DNA of 64,000 bases from Brevibacillus reuszeri (GCF_001187725.1 NZ_LGIQ01000017.1:62001-126000); one strand, 5' to 3'. Shown: positions 1 through 8,353, counted from the stretch's first letter. Program-made: numbers and translations. Notes: generated from the sequence alone by a model not told the origin.

Positions 1-47
1 ATTTCCTATTTTACTGATACTCATCTGGAACGAGGAGTGACCTACCT

Positions 48-2225
48 TTGTCTGAACATACAGAAACAGCTTCCACTGAGCTGATTTTTTCTTTGGATAT
101 TGGCACCCGCAGTGTCGTCGGACTTATTGTGGAAGCGGATGGCGAGCGATTTCGCGTCCTGGACTGTGCTGTTCGGGAGCATGATGAGCGCTCGATGCTC
201 GACGGACAAATCCATGACATCATCGCGGTTGCCAAAGTCATTCAACAAATAAAGGAAGAACTGGAACAAAAACACGGAAAGCTGCATCAGGTGGCAGTTG
301 CTGCTGCAGGACGCTCGCTTCGCACACGCCGTGTCAGAGTCGACATGCCGCTTTCCCGCCATGCCTTTATTACCCGCGATGATGTTGTCACACTGGAGTT
401 TGCCGCAGTGCAGGAAGCTCAAACCCAGCTGGCCAAAGAGCTAAACGAACAGGATGTGACTCGTTATTACTGCGTAGGCTACAGCGTAGTTAACTACCAT
501 CTGGACGGTGAGCTGATCGGAAGCCTGATTGATCAGCGTGGGGATACAGCCAGTACAGACGTCATCGCAACCTTTTTGCCACGGGTTGTGGTGGATTCCC
601 TGATTGCTGCCTTGAAGCGCTGCGATTTGGAAATGCAAGCACTGACCCTGGAGCCAATCGCTGCGATCAATGTACTGATTCCCGTAACCATGCGGCGCCT
701 TAACATTGCGCTGGTTGATATTGGCGCCGGTACATCTGACGTTGCCCTGACCGAAGAAGGGGCCATTACAGCATATGGCATGGTGCCTGTCGCTGGAGAC
801 GAAATTACAGATGCGCTGATGAACGCATTTTTGCTGGATTTCCCGATGGCGGAAGAAGTCAAGCGTGTCCTTTCCACCACTGAACAGGTGACCTTCACCG
901 ATATTTTAGGCTTGGAACAGACAATGAGTGCTGCTGAGGTAATTGCTGCCATTGATAACGATATTCAGGTGCTTGCAGAAAAAATCGCCTTTAAAATCAT
1001 GGAGCTGAATGGAAAAGCTCCCCAAGCCGTTATGTTGATCGGTGGCGGTAGCTTGACACCTGGTCTGACAGGCAAAGTAGCTCAGGTGCTGCAGATTCCG
1101 GCAGCGCGAGTCGCTGTCAGAGGCGGAGATGCGATCAAGCAATTCGTCGGCGACCAACCACTGTTATCCGGTCCTGAATTTGTTACACCTGTAGGAATTG
1201 CTGTAGCTGCGCGTCGCCATCCGCTGCGCTACGTTACCGTTACGGTAAACGATGCTCCCATCCGTATCTTTGATTTGCGGAAAATGACACTCGGGGATGC
1301 CCTGATCGGTGCCGGCCTGGACATCCGTCGCCTGTATGGACGACCTGGCCTTGCCATGACTGTCACGATCAACGGTCGAATCAAAATGATTCCGGGCGGT
1401 CACGGCACACCGCCCGTCATTGAAAAAAACGGGGAAGCCGCTGGTTTGGATACACCGATCACCGATGGCGACAAGATTGTCATCATCGCAGGTGTAAACG
1501 GTGAGGATGCTCATGCAGAGGTTAAGGATTTGCTGGAGCGACTCGATACATTGGAATTAATCTGCAATGACCGTCCTCTCTCTTTGGGCCCGATCATCCT
1601 GGTCAATGGTGAGTCGCAGCCGCTGCATGCTGCCCTCTCCGATCGCTCCGAGGTCGAGATCCGCCTGCCACGCACCATCGAGGAAGTGCTGCACACTGCC
1701 CAACTGTCTGAAACTGGCGATGGAGAGGACGCGCCGTACTTACAGTTTAGCGTGAATGGACACAGCTATTCGATTCCCTCCCGGAGCGAGGTTATTTTGC
1801 TCAATGGGAAAATAGCCACTCTTTCTGACTATGTTCGCCAAGGAGATGATCTGGTTTACCGCGTTGATGAAATTACCTCCCCAACGATCCGCGACGTCAT
1901 TCCTTTGGATGAGTGGGTTCAGGAGACGGTTACCGTTTTATTTAATGGAGAAAAGGTCGTTCTGCCTGTCGCACAGGTTGCCATCACGATGGATGGTCGT
2001 GCAGCGACACCAGAGGAAGCTGTAGTGGATGGCGCTGTTATCCATGTCAAATCGTCTCCATCAGCCCCTCCTGTTTTTAGCGATGTGTTTCGCTTTGTCG
2101 ATGTTTCGCTGGAGAAGCCCGACCGGGAAAGCATTTCCGGCTTCGTCATGCTGGTAAACGGTGAGCTGGCGACCTTCCAGACCGAATTGAAAAGCGGTGA
2201 CAAGCTGGAGCTGTATTGGGAATAA
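48..2225 (+). CDS. FtsA-like actin-fold ATPase with long C-terminal extension
   Basis: The protein has 725 residues and starts at TTG 48 behind GAGGAG at 32-37. The first ~390 residues show the FtsA/PilM actin-like fold: phosphate-1 loop LDIGTRSVVG (16-25), phosphate-2 loop VDIGAGTSDV (223-232) and adenosine loop IGGGSLTPGL (331-340). FtsA proteins act in divisome assembly at the membrane and usually have about 420 residues. Here roughly 330 further residues follow, in which short strands of the type VxVNGE/VLFNGE recur (near 398, 510, 565, 630 and 710), suggesting repeated small beta-rich units. I see no C-terminal amphipathic helix typical of FtsA, so a role in septation itself is uncertain. 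ATP binding is well supported; partner and function are inferred. Confidence 0.85.
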   Translation: MSEHTETASTELIFSLDIGTRSVVGLIVEADGERFRVLDCAVREHDERSMLDGQIHDIIAVAKVIQQIKEELEQKHGKLHQVAVAAAGRSLRTRRVRVDMPLSRHAFITRDDVVTLEFAAVQEAQTQLAKELNEQDVTRYYCVGYSVVNYHLDGELIGSLIDQRGDTASTDVIATFLPRVVVDSLIAALKRCDLEMQALTLEPIAAINVLIPVTMRRLNIALVDIGAGTSDVALTEEGAITAYGMVPVAGDEITDALMNAFLLDFPMAEEVKRVLSTTEQVTFTDILGLEQTMSAAEVIAAIDNDIQVLAEKIAFKIMELNGKAPQAVMLIGGGSLTPGLTGKVAQVLQIPAARVAVRGGDAIKQFVGDQPLLSGPEFVTPVGIAVAARRHPLRYVTVTVNDAPIRIFDLRKMTLGDALIGAGLDIRRLYGRPGLAMTVTINGRIKMIPGGHGTPPVIEKNGEAAGLDTPITDGDKIVIIAGVNGEDAHAEVKDLLERLDTLELICNDRPLSLGPIILVNGESQPLHAALSDRSEVEIRLPRTIEEVLHTAQLSETGDGEDAPYLQFSVNGHSYSIPSRSEVILLNGKIATLSDYVRQGDDLVYRVDEITSPTIRDVIPLDEWVQETVTVLFNGEKVVLPVAQVAITMDGRAATPEEAVVDGAVIHVKSSPSAPPVFSDVFRFVDVSLEKPDRESISGFVMLVNGELATFQTELKSGDKLELYWE

Positions 2226-2241
2226 TTTTTTATCTATATGG

Positions 2242-2283
2242 AAAAGAGCTACCGAACTCAGCGTGAGTTGGTAGCTCTTTTTG
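2242..2283. terminator. bidirectional Rho-independent terminator
   Basis: A near-perfect 17-bp stem (AAAGAGCTACC pairing with GGTAGCTCTTT plus inner bases) has T-rich sequence on both sides. It lies between the convergent FtsA-like gene and ytxJ. Confidence 0.85.
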
Positions 2284-2286
2284 GTT

Positions 2287-2613
2287 TTATTCTTGTACGG
2301 CTTGTGTGATGGCGTCCTTGGTGATTTTCCAGTGAGAGGTGTGCCACTTTACTTGACCGTTTTCCAGCAAAAAGATTTGCGGGGATTCGTGCTTGATTTC
2401 AAAACGCTCTGCTACCGCATTTGATACCGGACGATCCTCGCGTACGAGAATAACTGCAGACGGCATGGCATTGTCTTGTACATATGCCTGGAACTCATCG
2501 TAGGCTGCCGTACTGATGGGGCAAATTGTGCTATGTTTAAACAAAAGTCGTTTCCCGTTTTCATTTACAAACTGATCCAGCTCTTCTGTAGAGTGCAGCT
2601 GTTTTTGGCTCAC
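2287..2613 (-). CDS. ytxJ: YtxJ, monothiol bacilliredoxin-like protein
   Basis: The protein has 108 residues with a thioredoxin-like fold and a single active-site cysteine in TICPIS (Cys31). This matches the YtxJ/DUF2847 family, annotated as bacillithiol-linked redox proteins that remove bacillithiol from protein mixed disulfides in the cytoplasm. Later residues match the family pattern (SNAVAERFEIKHESPQ, then a strand ending QVKWHTSH, as in thioredoxins). The start is ATG 2613 with GGAGAG just upstream on the minus strand. It is convergent with the FtsA-like gene and appears monocistronic. Family assignment is firm; the specific substrates cannot be seen. Confidence 0.88.
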   Translation of the reverse strand: MSQKQLHSTEELDQFVNENGKRLLFKHSTICPISTAAYDEFQAYVQDNAMPSAVILVREDRPVSNAVAERFEIKHESPQIFLLENGQVKWHTSHWKITKDAITQAVQE

Positions 2614-2773
2614 AAACCATCTCTCCTTTTATCTGATGCCATGTGATTTCCAGTATACAAAACTCATTGCCAGAAAGTCTAGGGAGGAGAAGGTCTAGCT
2701 GTTGGGGAGGAGAGGAAACCAGCTTTCCCTTTTTGAGATGGCTGACAAAAAAGAAAACGAGCATAAACAAGTG

Positions 2774-2803
2774 AAAGACGCCTACTTTTATAGGCGCCTT
2801 TCC
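2774..2803 (-). terminator. probable terminator of the zinc-finger gene
   Basis: The inverted repeat GGCGCCTA / TAGGCGTC is followed on the minus strand by a short T-rich tract, 20 bases past the stop of the gene at 2823-3221. Confidence 0.55.
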
Positions 2804-2822
2804 TCCCTCTATCTATAGAATC

Positions 2823-3221
2823 CTATACCATGATTTTCGTTAACCGCTCGCGTAGCTCAAGCATCCACTTTTCGTCACCAAGGGACTGCGCCAACAAAAA
2901 CAGATCCAAAAGCTCGTTGACCCGTTCGCTGAGTACGTCGCGTACGGTTGAGTCTTCGTTCCCATTAGCAATCAATACCAATAAGTTGGATAACTCTGAC
3001 ATTTCTTCAAACTCAATCGCCTGACGCTGCGGATGTTGGCCCAGTTCCTCCATGAGTGACTTTAAGTCGTCCTTAATTACGTCCACCACTTGGGAATTCG
3101 CGCAGTTATCGTCTACGCACACGTGTACGGGCACATTCATGATTTTCACGCGGTTTCGGTACACCACGTTGCGCAGCACGATTTCCATGTCGTTTCCGCA
3201 GCGGCTGCATTTCTTCTGCAA
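2823..3221 (-). CDS. YgiT-type zinc-finger protein
   Basis: This small cytoplasmic protein has 132 residues from TTG 3221. I prefer TTG 3221 to GTG 3230 because AGGGGTGA lies 5 bases before the TTG and would overlap the GTG. Two cysteine pairs near the N-terminus (C5-x2-C8 and C35-x4-C40) resemble the YgiT-type zinc ribbon found in MqsA-like and stand-alone proteins. The remaining ~90 residues are acidic and predicted helical, with no HTH motif that I can recognise. There is no toxin-like partner next to it, so I do not call it an antitoxin. Function unknown. Confidence 0.7.
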   Translation of the reverse strand: MQKKCSRCGNDMEIVLRNVVYRNRVKIMNVPVHVCVDDNCANSQVVDVIKDDLKSLMEELGQHPQRQAIEFEEMSELSNLLVLIANGNEDSTVRDVLSERVNELLDLFLLAQSLGDEKWMLELRERLTKIMV

Positions 3222-3330
3222 TGATTTCACCCCTATTCCATATGTATAGCTCTCCTACGTATTCGTGAAACCTCCCTTCAATCCTGCTAAACACGCAGTG
3301 GTACTTGGTGGATACAGTGGCAGGAAAGAA

Positions 3331-3362
3331 CAAAAAAACGATGCCTAATTGGCATCGCTTTT
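3331..3362 (-). terminator. terminator after the small zinc-ribbon gene
   Basis: The stem CGATGCC / GGCATCG is followed on the minus strand by an uninterrupted T-run, 16 bases beyond the stop at 3378. Confidence 0.8.
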
Positions 3363-3377
3363 GCTGTGCACCTTTGA

Positions 3378-3611
3378 TCAAGCGTAAATCGCGTTGACTT
3401 TTTCACAGTGCGGGCAGACAGCAACCTTCCCGGCGTGACCTGCTTCGTCCTCTACGCGATATCCGGTAATTTGATCGGAGAAGCAGAACAGGCACTCCGT
3501 ATTAAAATCCATATCGTATTGAGCTTTCCAAACAATGGACTTAAAATCTTCCCCTACATTGATCGTGATGGGAAAGAGGTCGTGTTGAAGACTGGATAAT
3601 GATCTTTGCAT
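3378..3611 (-). CDS. small zinc-ribbon protein of unknown function
   Basis: The protein has 77 residues from ATG 3611, with AAAGGA nine bases upstream; an alternative TTG at 3638 adds nine residues but has a weaker ribosome site. Four cysteines in two CxxC pairs (C40-x2-C43, C66-x2-C69; CPHC at the second knuckle) indicate one zinc ribbon. There is no signal peptide or membrane segment. It has its own terminator and no clear operon partner. I do not recognise a named family. It could bind nucleic acid or be an accessory subunit; the sequence does not decide. Confidence 0.65.
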   Translation of the reverse strand: MQRSLSSLQHDLFPITINVGEDFKSIVWKAQYDMDFNTECLFCFSDQITGYRVEDEAGHAGKVAVCPHCEKVNAIYA

Positions 3612-3848
3612 GCCACTAACATCCTTTCGTTTTTGCAAAGTCTTTTGGTATCCTCTAGCTTTTCCTGCTTTTCAGAATAATAAACATAGAACTGCGGATT
3701 TTTCGTGAAGTGCGAGTACCGGAAAAGAATACACGAAAAAGAATCTTCCCAAAAATGGGCGAATGCCCGTATCGGCTCTGTGCGAAAACCCATATGTTAT
3801 GGATGTAAGCACAAGACGCTTAACACACTGAGGGAGGATGTTTATCAC

Positions 3849-3941
3849 ATGAGTAGCATTTTCAATGGGGAATTCGACGGCTTCACTTTAGTCTTGATTC
3901 TTTTCATCCTGCTGGTAATCGTTGCTTGCAGCTGCAATTAA
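3849..3941 (+). CDS. YjcZ-type small sporulation membrane peptide
   Basis: The product is a 30-residue peptide starting at ATG 3849, with GGGAGGA 9-12 bases upstream. A short polar N-terminus containing FNGEFDGF is followed by one hydrophobic helix (VLILFILLVIVA) and a CSCN end. Size, helix and lead-in match the YjcZ-family sporulation peptides of Bacilli, which are single-pass membrane peptides expressed in sporulation; their function is unknown. CATATGTTA at 3791-3799 fits a sigma-K type -10, but I see no matching -35. A terminator lies at 4021-4049. Too short for usual ORF thresholds, but well supported by ribosome site and composition. Confidence 0.8.
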   Translation: MSSIFNGEFDGFTLVLILFILLVIVACSCN

Positions 3942-4020
3942 TTTTGCCAACCACTAGCAATTTATAGCGGGGAGTTGCATATATAGTAAAACCGAATCCT
4001 GTTGTGCGTTTCACCTGGAT

Positions 4021-4049
4021 GCTACCCACTCATATTGGGTAGCTTTTTT
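4021..4049 (+). terminator. terminator after the YjcZ-type gene
   Basis: GCTACCCA pairs with TGGGTAGC and is followed by TTTTTTC. It argues against starting the next gene at ATG 4052, which would sit directly on the T-run. Confidence 0.85.
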
Positions 4050-4108
4050 CTATGCAAGTTGTGTACAATACTACTGAAAAGACATGGAAAGCGAGGGATC
4101 CTTTTCCT

Positions 4109-5221
4109 ATGAAAGATCCACGTATTGAACAATTAGCTGATGTTCTCGTCAACTATTCTACCCGTGTACAATCGGGCGAAAATGTTTTGATTTATGCGAT
4201 TGGCAACGTTACTGAGCTCGTGCGTGCAGTGATTGCCAAAGTATATGCAGCAGGTGGGAATCCTTACGTGCAGCTGATCGACCAAACCGTTCAGCGCGAG
4301 CTGCTGCTCGGAGCAAACGAGACACAGCTTGGCGTAATGCGCGAGGCAGACGTTTCCTTCATGAAACAAATGGATTGCTACATAGGTATTCGCGGTGGCG
4401 ATAACATCAGCGAACTGGCTGACGTACCTGGTGACAAGATGCAGCTGCATTCCAAGCTTCTGATGCGTCCTGTTCTGGATGTTCGTGTACCGGATACCAG
4501 ATGGGTGGTTCTTCGTTATCCGAATGCTTCGATGGCGCAGCTGGCTAACATGAGTACCGCTGCCTTTGAAGATTTTTATTTCAAAGTGTGCACGCTTGAT
4601 TACGGCAAAATGGATAAAGCCATGGACAGCCTCGTGGAATTAATGGAGAAAACAGACAAGGTTCGCCTCACTGGACCAGGAACCGACCTCACCTTCTCTA
4701 TCAAAGGAATCCCTGCGATCAAATGTGCCGGGGAAGCCAACATTCCTGACGGGGAAGTATTTACAGCCCCTGTCCGCGACTCCATTAACGGTACGATTGC
4801 GTACAACACGCCATCTCCTTACCAGGGCTTCACTTATGACAATATCAAGCTGACCTTCGAGGATGGCAAAATTACCCAGGCAACTGCAAACGATACCGAA
4901 AAAATCAATCAAGTATTTGATACAGACGAAGGCGCCCGCTATGTAGGGGAATTTGCCATTGGTGTGAATCCGTACATCCAAAATCCGATGAAGGACATCC
5001 TGTTCGATGAGAAAATCGATGGAAGCTTCCACTTCACTCCTGGCCAAGCCTATGATGAAGCCTTCAATGGAAACAAGTCTTCCATTCACTGGGATCTCGT
5101 CATGATTCAGCGTCCAGAATGGGGCGGCGGAGAAATCTGGTTTGACGACCGTCTGATTCGCAAAGATGGCCGATTTGTTGTGCCAGAGCTGGAATGCCTC
5201 AATCCGGAAAACCTGAAGTAA
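4109..5221 (+). CDS. M29-family aminopeptidase
   Basis: The protein has 370 residues from ATG 4109 behind GCGAGGGA at 4091-4098. The in-frame ATG 4052 is rejected because it abuts a terminator and lacks a ribosome site. The product matches the thermophilic-type metallo-aminopeptidase family M29 (AmpS, aminopeptidase T), cytoplasmic two-metal enzymes that remove N-terminal residues from peptides. Visible hallmarks are the GEANIPDGEVFTAP segment (metal-ligand Glu), EFAIGVNP, and the C-terminal pair DGSFHFTPGQAY and SSIHWDLVM, carrying His and Asp ligands. Length is close to family members of this type. It is a single-gene unit with its own terminator. Peptide turnover role inferred from family. 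Confidence 0.9.
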   Translation: MKDPRIEQLADVLVNYSTRVQSGENVLIYAIGNVTELVRAVIAKVYAAGGNPYVQLIDQTVQRELLLGANETQLGVMREADVSFMKQMDCYIGIRGGDNISELADVPGDKMQLHSKLLMRPVLDVRVPDTRWVVLRYPNASMAQLANMSTAAFEDFYFKVCTLDYGKMDKAMDSLVELMEKTDKVRLTGPGTDLTFSIKGIPAIKCAGEANIPDGEVFTAPVRDSINGTIAYNTPSPYQGFTYDNIKLTFEDGKITQATANDTEKINQVFDTDEGARYVGEFAIGVNPYIQNPMKDILFDEKIDGSFHFTPGQAYDEAFNGNKSSIHWDLVMIQRPEWGGGEIWFDDRLIRKDGRFVVPELECLNPENLK

Positions 5222-5252
5222 GCATCATACCTTCGATAAATTTATGCGTACG

Positions 5253-5292
5253 CAAAAAAAGCGAAGCGACCATGTCGGTCCTTCGCTTTTTC
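5253..5292. terminator. bidirectional terminator
   Basis: A long stem (AAAAAGCGAAGCGACC with GGTCCTTCGCTTTTT, small bulge) lies between the convergent aminopeptidase and PadR genes, with A and T tracts on both flanks. Confidence 0.85.
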
Positions 5293-5310
5293 TATGTATT
5301 TGTCCGGTTC

Positions 5311-5850
5311 TTAAACCGGAACAGAATAGGCTGGTTGTTTGACTAACGAAGACATTTTTTGCTCCAGGAACGATATGGTCGTCTCGAGATGATGAATGGT
5401 GTACTCCCAGCAAAAACGCTGATACTCGTCAAAATGAGCCTCTAGCTTTTTAAAGTTCACTTTGCTTTGTTGCAGCATATCACGCTGGAGCTCGATGCAA
5501 CCTTCTAGCAAATTCTTTTGCTCCTCGTTCGTACGGCTTTTGCCAAAAAACATTTTGACTAACATGTCAGAGCGTAGGACTGGTGGCAAAATGGGCGTTT
5601 GAATCTCTTGGCGGAATGCATTCTTTCCGAGATCAGTAATGCTGTACAGAATTTTGTTTGGCTTACCTGATTGAATAATCTCCTGCTTGGTCACATAGCC
5701 TTCTTCTTCCAGTTTGCGAAGCGCCGGATAAATTGCACCAAAGCTAGCGTCATAGAAGAACCCGATGCTGTTCGTAAACGCTTGCTTGATGTCGTATCCA
5801 CTCATCTCGCCGTAGTTCAAAAAACCAAGTATGATCGTCTTAACATCCAT
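5311..5850 (-). CDS. PadR-family transcriptional regulator
   Basis: The protein has 179 residues from ATG 5850; GGAGG lies about 10 bases upstream, and the longer reading from 5895 has no ribosome site. Residues 1-80 form the PadR winged helix (ILGFLNYGEMSGYDIKQAF, then SFGAIYPALRKLEEEGYVT and the wing). A C-terminal helical region of ~90 residues probably serves in dimerisation, as in the Vir/YqjI-like subfamily. PadR proteins are repressors, often of efflux or detoxification genes. It is divergent from the interrupted HtrA-like gene, sharing a 283-bp AT-rich spacer, so that gene or itself could be a target. No operator identified. Confidence 0.88.
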   Translation of the reverse strand: MDVKTIILGFLNYGEMSGYDIKQAFTNSIGFFYDASFGAIYPALRKLEEEGYVTKQEIIQSGKPNKILYSITDLGKNAFRQEIQTPILPPVLRSDMLVKMFFGKSRTNEEQKNLLEGCIELQRDMLQQSKVNFKKLEAHFDEYQRFCWEYTIHHLETTISFLEQKMSSLVKQPAYSVPV

Positions 5851-6033
5851 CTCTTCGCATCCTCCATTAACATACTTTTTCTCTCTCTCTAGCAACGGTA
5901 AATCAGACAGCTCAATTCTTACAGACAGAAGGTATCTGCAAAGCCTTTATGTTCTAAATATTCTTTAACTACAGGTATTATAATTCGATTCTAATAATTA
6001 TACCAATGCTATTTCTTTATTATATCAATCAAA

Positions 6034-6052
6034 AATAATGATAATCATACAT
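6034..6052. promoter_or_regulatory. Fur-box-like sequence upstream of the HtrA-like gene
   Basis: AATAATGATAATCATACAT matches the GATAATGATAATCATTATC consensus at 14 consecutive central positions. It lies about 85 bases before the TTG start of the split protease in an AT-rich spacer, so a chance match is possible. Confidence 0.45.
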
Positions 6053-6133
6053 AGCTGTTCGAAATTGGGCGTCCCTTCCCTTTCGTCTCCCCATAAGATG
6101 ATACATACCTATCTGCTGTAGGGGGAGAGATCG

Positions 6134-6600
6134 TTGAAAAGTAAAAAATGGTCCCAATATACGCGAGTAAAGTACCCTGTGAGCAGCAGCAGCTTGCATC
6201 CCTTTAATTTTTTTGTTCCTATTGTAGAGCGCGTACAGGAGGGTGTCGTCTCCATTGTTACTGAGGACGCTCCCCATACCAAAGATGTAGATTCATTAAT
6301 CCGCAGCTTGATTAATGAAGAAGAGCCATCGTCTCCAACTGAACGTAGCTTTGGTTCCGGATTCATTTTTCATCCTAAAGGCTACATTCTGACCAGTGAG
6401 CATGTGATTGGCAAATCCAAAAACATCTTCGTCAAGCTTTTCAACGGGCGAGTGTTTGAAGCCAAGCGCATCCTCGCTGATCGTGTTCGCGACTACGCTG
6501 TGATCAAAATTGATGCAGACTGCAGGCTGTATCCGCTGCCGCTTGGCCACTCTTCTCACACAAAGGTTGGCGAATGGGTCATCAGCATCGGTTCCCCACT
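6134..6600 (+). pseudogene. HtrA-like serine protease, 5' part (interrupted by element)
   Basis: The reading starts at TTG 6134 with GGGGAGA upstream. It gives 156 codons matching the N-terminal half of a trypsin-like HtrA/DegP domain: FGSGFIFHPKGYILTSEHVI carries catalytic His90, RDYAVIKID carries Asp120, and GEWVISIGSPL is the strand before the conserved GLEN. At 6600 it runs into the element and, as it stands, continues 48 foreign codons to a stop at 6748. The catalytic Ser lies in the 3' part at 9756-10022. No signal peptide or transmembrane helix is visible, so a cytoplasmic location is likely. Neither half shows a frameshift or internal stop, which suggests recent or reversible interruption. 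Confidence 0.9.
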
Positions 6601-6619
6601 CGTTGTCATAGAGACAAAA
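6590..6619. repeat. left attachment junction (core plus recombinase arm)
   Basis: Core GGTTCCCCACT (6590-6600) is followed inside the element by CATAGAGACAAAA (6607-6619). Its reverse complement matches the right-end arm at 12 of 13 positions. Confidence 0.85.
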
Positions 6620-6630
6620 ACCAAGCTCTC

Positions 6631-7743
6631 CTACACTACTTCTTTTCTTTGCTTCTCCTGTTTTCCCGATCCGGCTTTGGCGAGCTGCAGGGCAAATTGT
6701 ATGGGCCGCTCGATTGCCAGCTCATATGTTTTTCGGTCACCCATTTGACGAAATACCTCTCGACCTGGTTTCGGGTTAACCTCGATAAGCCACGCACGTC
6801 CACTCACATCTACGCCGATATCCAACCCAAACTCCATCATCCTGCCGAACTTCTCCTCCAACGTCTGTGCGATTTGATGAGCCATCGTATGACACTCGCG
6901 TTGAATTCTTGGGGCACTCTCCTCTCCGAACCGCTTGACCATGAACTGTGGGAAAGAAATTGCCTTGCCGCCTCCGTGCAGATTGGAGGTAGCGCTGCCA
7001 CTCGTCCCCATCCGAACAGCACATCCTGTCACATCCCACACCCCCTCCTCATTCTTTTGAATCAGGAGTCGAACATCCGCGACCCGATTCGGTATTAATG
7101 CCAAATCCAAACCTTGCTGAACCAAAAAATTGCCATCGCTGATCCGCTGCTTGGTTACCCAACGCTTGACCCAGTTCTCTACAGCCACAGCATTTTCCAC
7201 CCGAATATTGTGCTTGCCATACTGCTTGTCGCGACCTTGCAGCTGGTACTGCTTCCCGACAGCTGCCACCTTCAGAATGCTTCTTCCACCTGTACCATTC
7301 CCAGGCTTAATATACAACAGGGGATGTCGACGGAGCATCGCCATGACTTTTCCTTTTTTATACACATGGGTTTCTGGCACCCAGCGGCTCACACGCTGAT
7401 CCTCTGCTAGCAGCTTGGTCACTCGCCACTTTTTACTAAAGGGGCTGTTCGCAAAATCAAAAAGACCGCTGTGTCGCAGCCTCATGTATTGCGGCACCCG
7501 CCTGCGGTAACGGTCAATGACAACCTCCGGCCACGGAAACCATTTGCTCTCCCAGCCACCACCGGCTTTCGGCGTGAAGCCTTTTATTTTGCGTTCTTTG
7601 GTGTTTACATCCTGATGCGAGAACAAATACACCTCTGCCCCCAGCTTCCAGCCTGCCTTTACCAGGCGCCGCAAATAATCCGGCTCGGAAAAACGCTGCC
7701 CCTCTCGCCAAGTCAAAATGCCAATCACCTGCTTTTGACGCAT
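6631..7743 (-). CDS. YheC/YheD-family ATP-grasp protein (element cargo)
   Basis: The protein has 370 residues and starts at ATG 7743 with AAGGGTGAGG upstream. It matches the YheC/YheD family, ATP-grasp proteins annotated as spore-coat-associated in Bacillus. ATP-grasp signs are the lysine strand LLYIKPGNGTGGRSI, the central RVADVRLLIQK strand, and the metal-binding end LDIGVDVSGRAWLIEVNPKPGR. The N-terminal ~90 residues form the family's own domain (VIGILTWREGQRFSEPDYLRRL). The substrate is unknown; the fold implies an ATP-dependent carboxylate-amine or similar ligation. It ends 31 bases inside the left junction and is divergent from the HxlR gene. A spore-linked cargo gene fits a developmentally excised element, but that is inference. 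Confidence 0.9.
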   Translation of the reverse strand: MRQKQVIGILTWREGQRFSEPDYLRRLVKAGWKLGAEVYLFSHQDVNTKERKIKGFTPKAGGGWESKWFPWPEVVIDRYRRRVPQYMRLRHSGLFDFANSPFSKKWRVTKLLAEDQRVSRWVPETHVYKKGKVMAMLRRHPLLYIKPGNGTGGRSILKVAAVGKQYQLQGRDKQYGKHNIRVENAVAVENWVKRWVTKQRISDGNFLVQQGLDLALIPNRVADVRLLIQKNEEGVWDVTGCAVRMGTSGSATSNLHGGGKAISFPQFMVKRFGEESAPRIQRECHTMAHQIAQTLEEKFGRMMEFGLDIGVDVSGRAWLIEVNPKPGREVFRQMGDRKTYELAIERPIQFALQLAKAGSGKQEKQRKEVV

Positions 7744-7923
7744 TTCCTCACCCTTTCTTCGTCGATCCTATCGCCTTCAGTCTATGTGCTTTTGCAAACA
7801 GGAGAGACGCCTTGAGATGAATCGGGCTTGGACAACTTTTCATATGACAAGGTTTCCAGCATAGGGGGCTGCTCTTCTGGTGACAACTAGATAGGGGCTG
7901 GACTTCTCCTACACTTGCCTTAC

Positions 7924-7952
7924 TTACTTTTTTCAAGTTGTTATGGTACAAT
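7924..7952 (+). promoter_or_regulatory. sigma-A-type promoter of the HxlR gene
   Basis: TACAAT at 7947-7952 is preceded by 17 bases and TTACTT at 7924-7929. The HxlR ATG lies 35 bases downstream of the -10. The -10 is good, the -35 moderate. Confidence 0.55.
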
Positions 7953-7987
7953 AGAAAGCAAACATGTTTTATTGAGGTGACGCCGTC

Positions 7988-8308
7988 ATGAATCAGGAAT
8001 TTGCTGGCGAACACATGTGTCCAAAGTACGAAGGTGCGATCAATGTTCTTGGCAAAAGATGGACTGGTTTAATCATTCATGTCTTATTGCGAGGAACCGT
8101 GCGCTTCAAAGACATTCGTGAAATGGTTCCGCATATGAGCGATAAGATGTTATCGGAGCGGTTGAAGGAGCTTGAAGAGCTGGGAATTTTGGAACGCAGA
8201 GTATACCCTGAGACTCCTGTTCGCATCGAATACGAATTGACAGAAAAAGGAAAGGATTTACGTCCAGTCATTGATTCCATCCACGAATGGGGTCAAAAAT
8301 GGATGTAG
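7988..8308 (+). CDS. HxlR/DUF24-family regulator with N-terminal cysteine
   Basis: The protein has 106 residues from ATG 7988 with GAGGTGA eight bases upstream. It is a typical MarR-like winged helix of the HxlR family: CPKYEGAINVLGKRWTGLIIHVLL, then RFKDIREMVPHMSDKMLSERLKELEELGIL and the wing RRVYPETPVRIEYELT. Cys11 sits where YodB, CatR and HypR carry their redox-sensing cysteine, so thiol-oxidant or quinone sensing is plausible. It lies inside the element, divergent from YheC/YheD and 114 bases before the recombinase, with a terminator between. Possible targets are its own promoter, the YheC/YheD gene, or the recombinase. Confidence 0.9.
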   Translation: MNQEFAGEHMCPKYEGAINVLGKRWTGLIIHVLLRGTVRFKDIREMVPHMSDKMLSERLKELEELGILERRVYPETPVRIEYELTEKGKDLRPVIDSIHEWGQKWM

Positions 8309-8312
8309 CTCT

Positions 8313-8353
8313 CCCCCGTCTATTCCGGTTATCGGATAAACGGGGCTTTTTTT
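8313..8353 (+). terminator. terminator between HxlR gene and recombinase
   Basis: CCCCGT pairs with ACGGGG, with inner pairing TATTCCG/CGGATA, followed by CTTTTTTTG. It implies that the recombinase has its own promoter, which I could not identify convincingly. Confidence 0.85.

Noticed and set aside
6574-7410. Plus-strand frames opposite the YheC/YheD gene
   Set aside because: Antisense shadows; the minus-strand ATP-grasp motifs are unambiguous.
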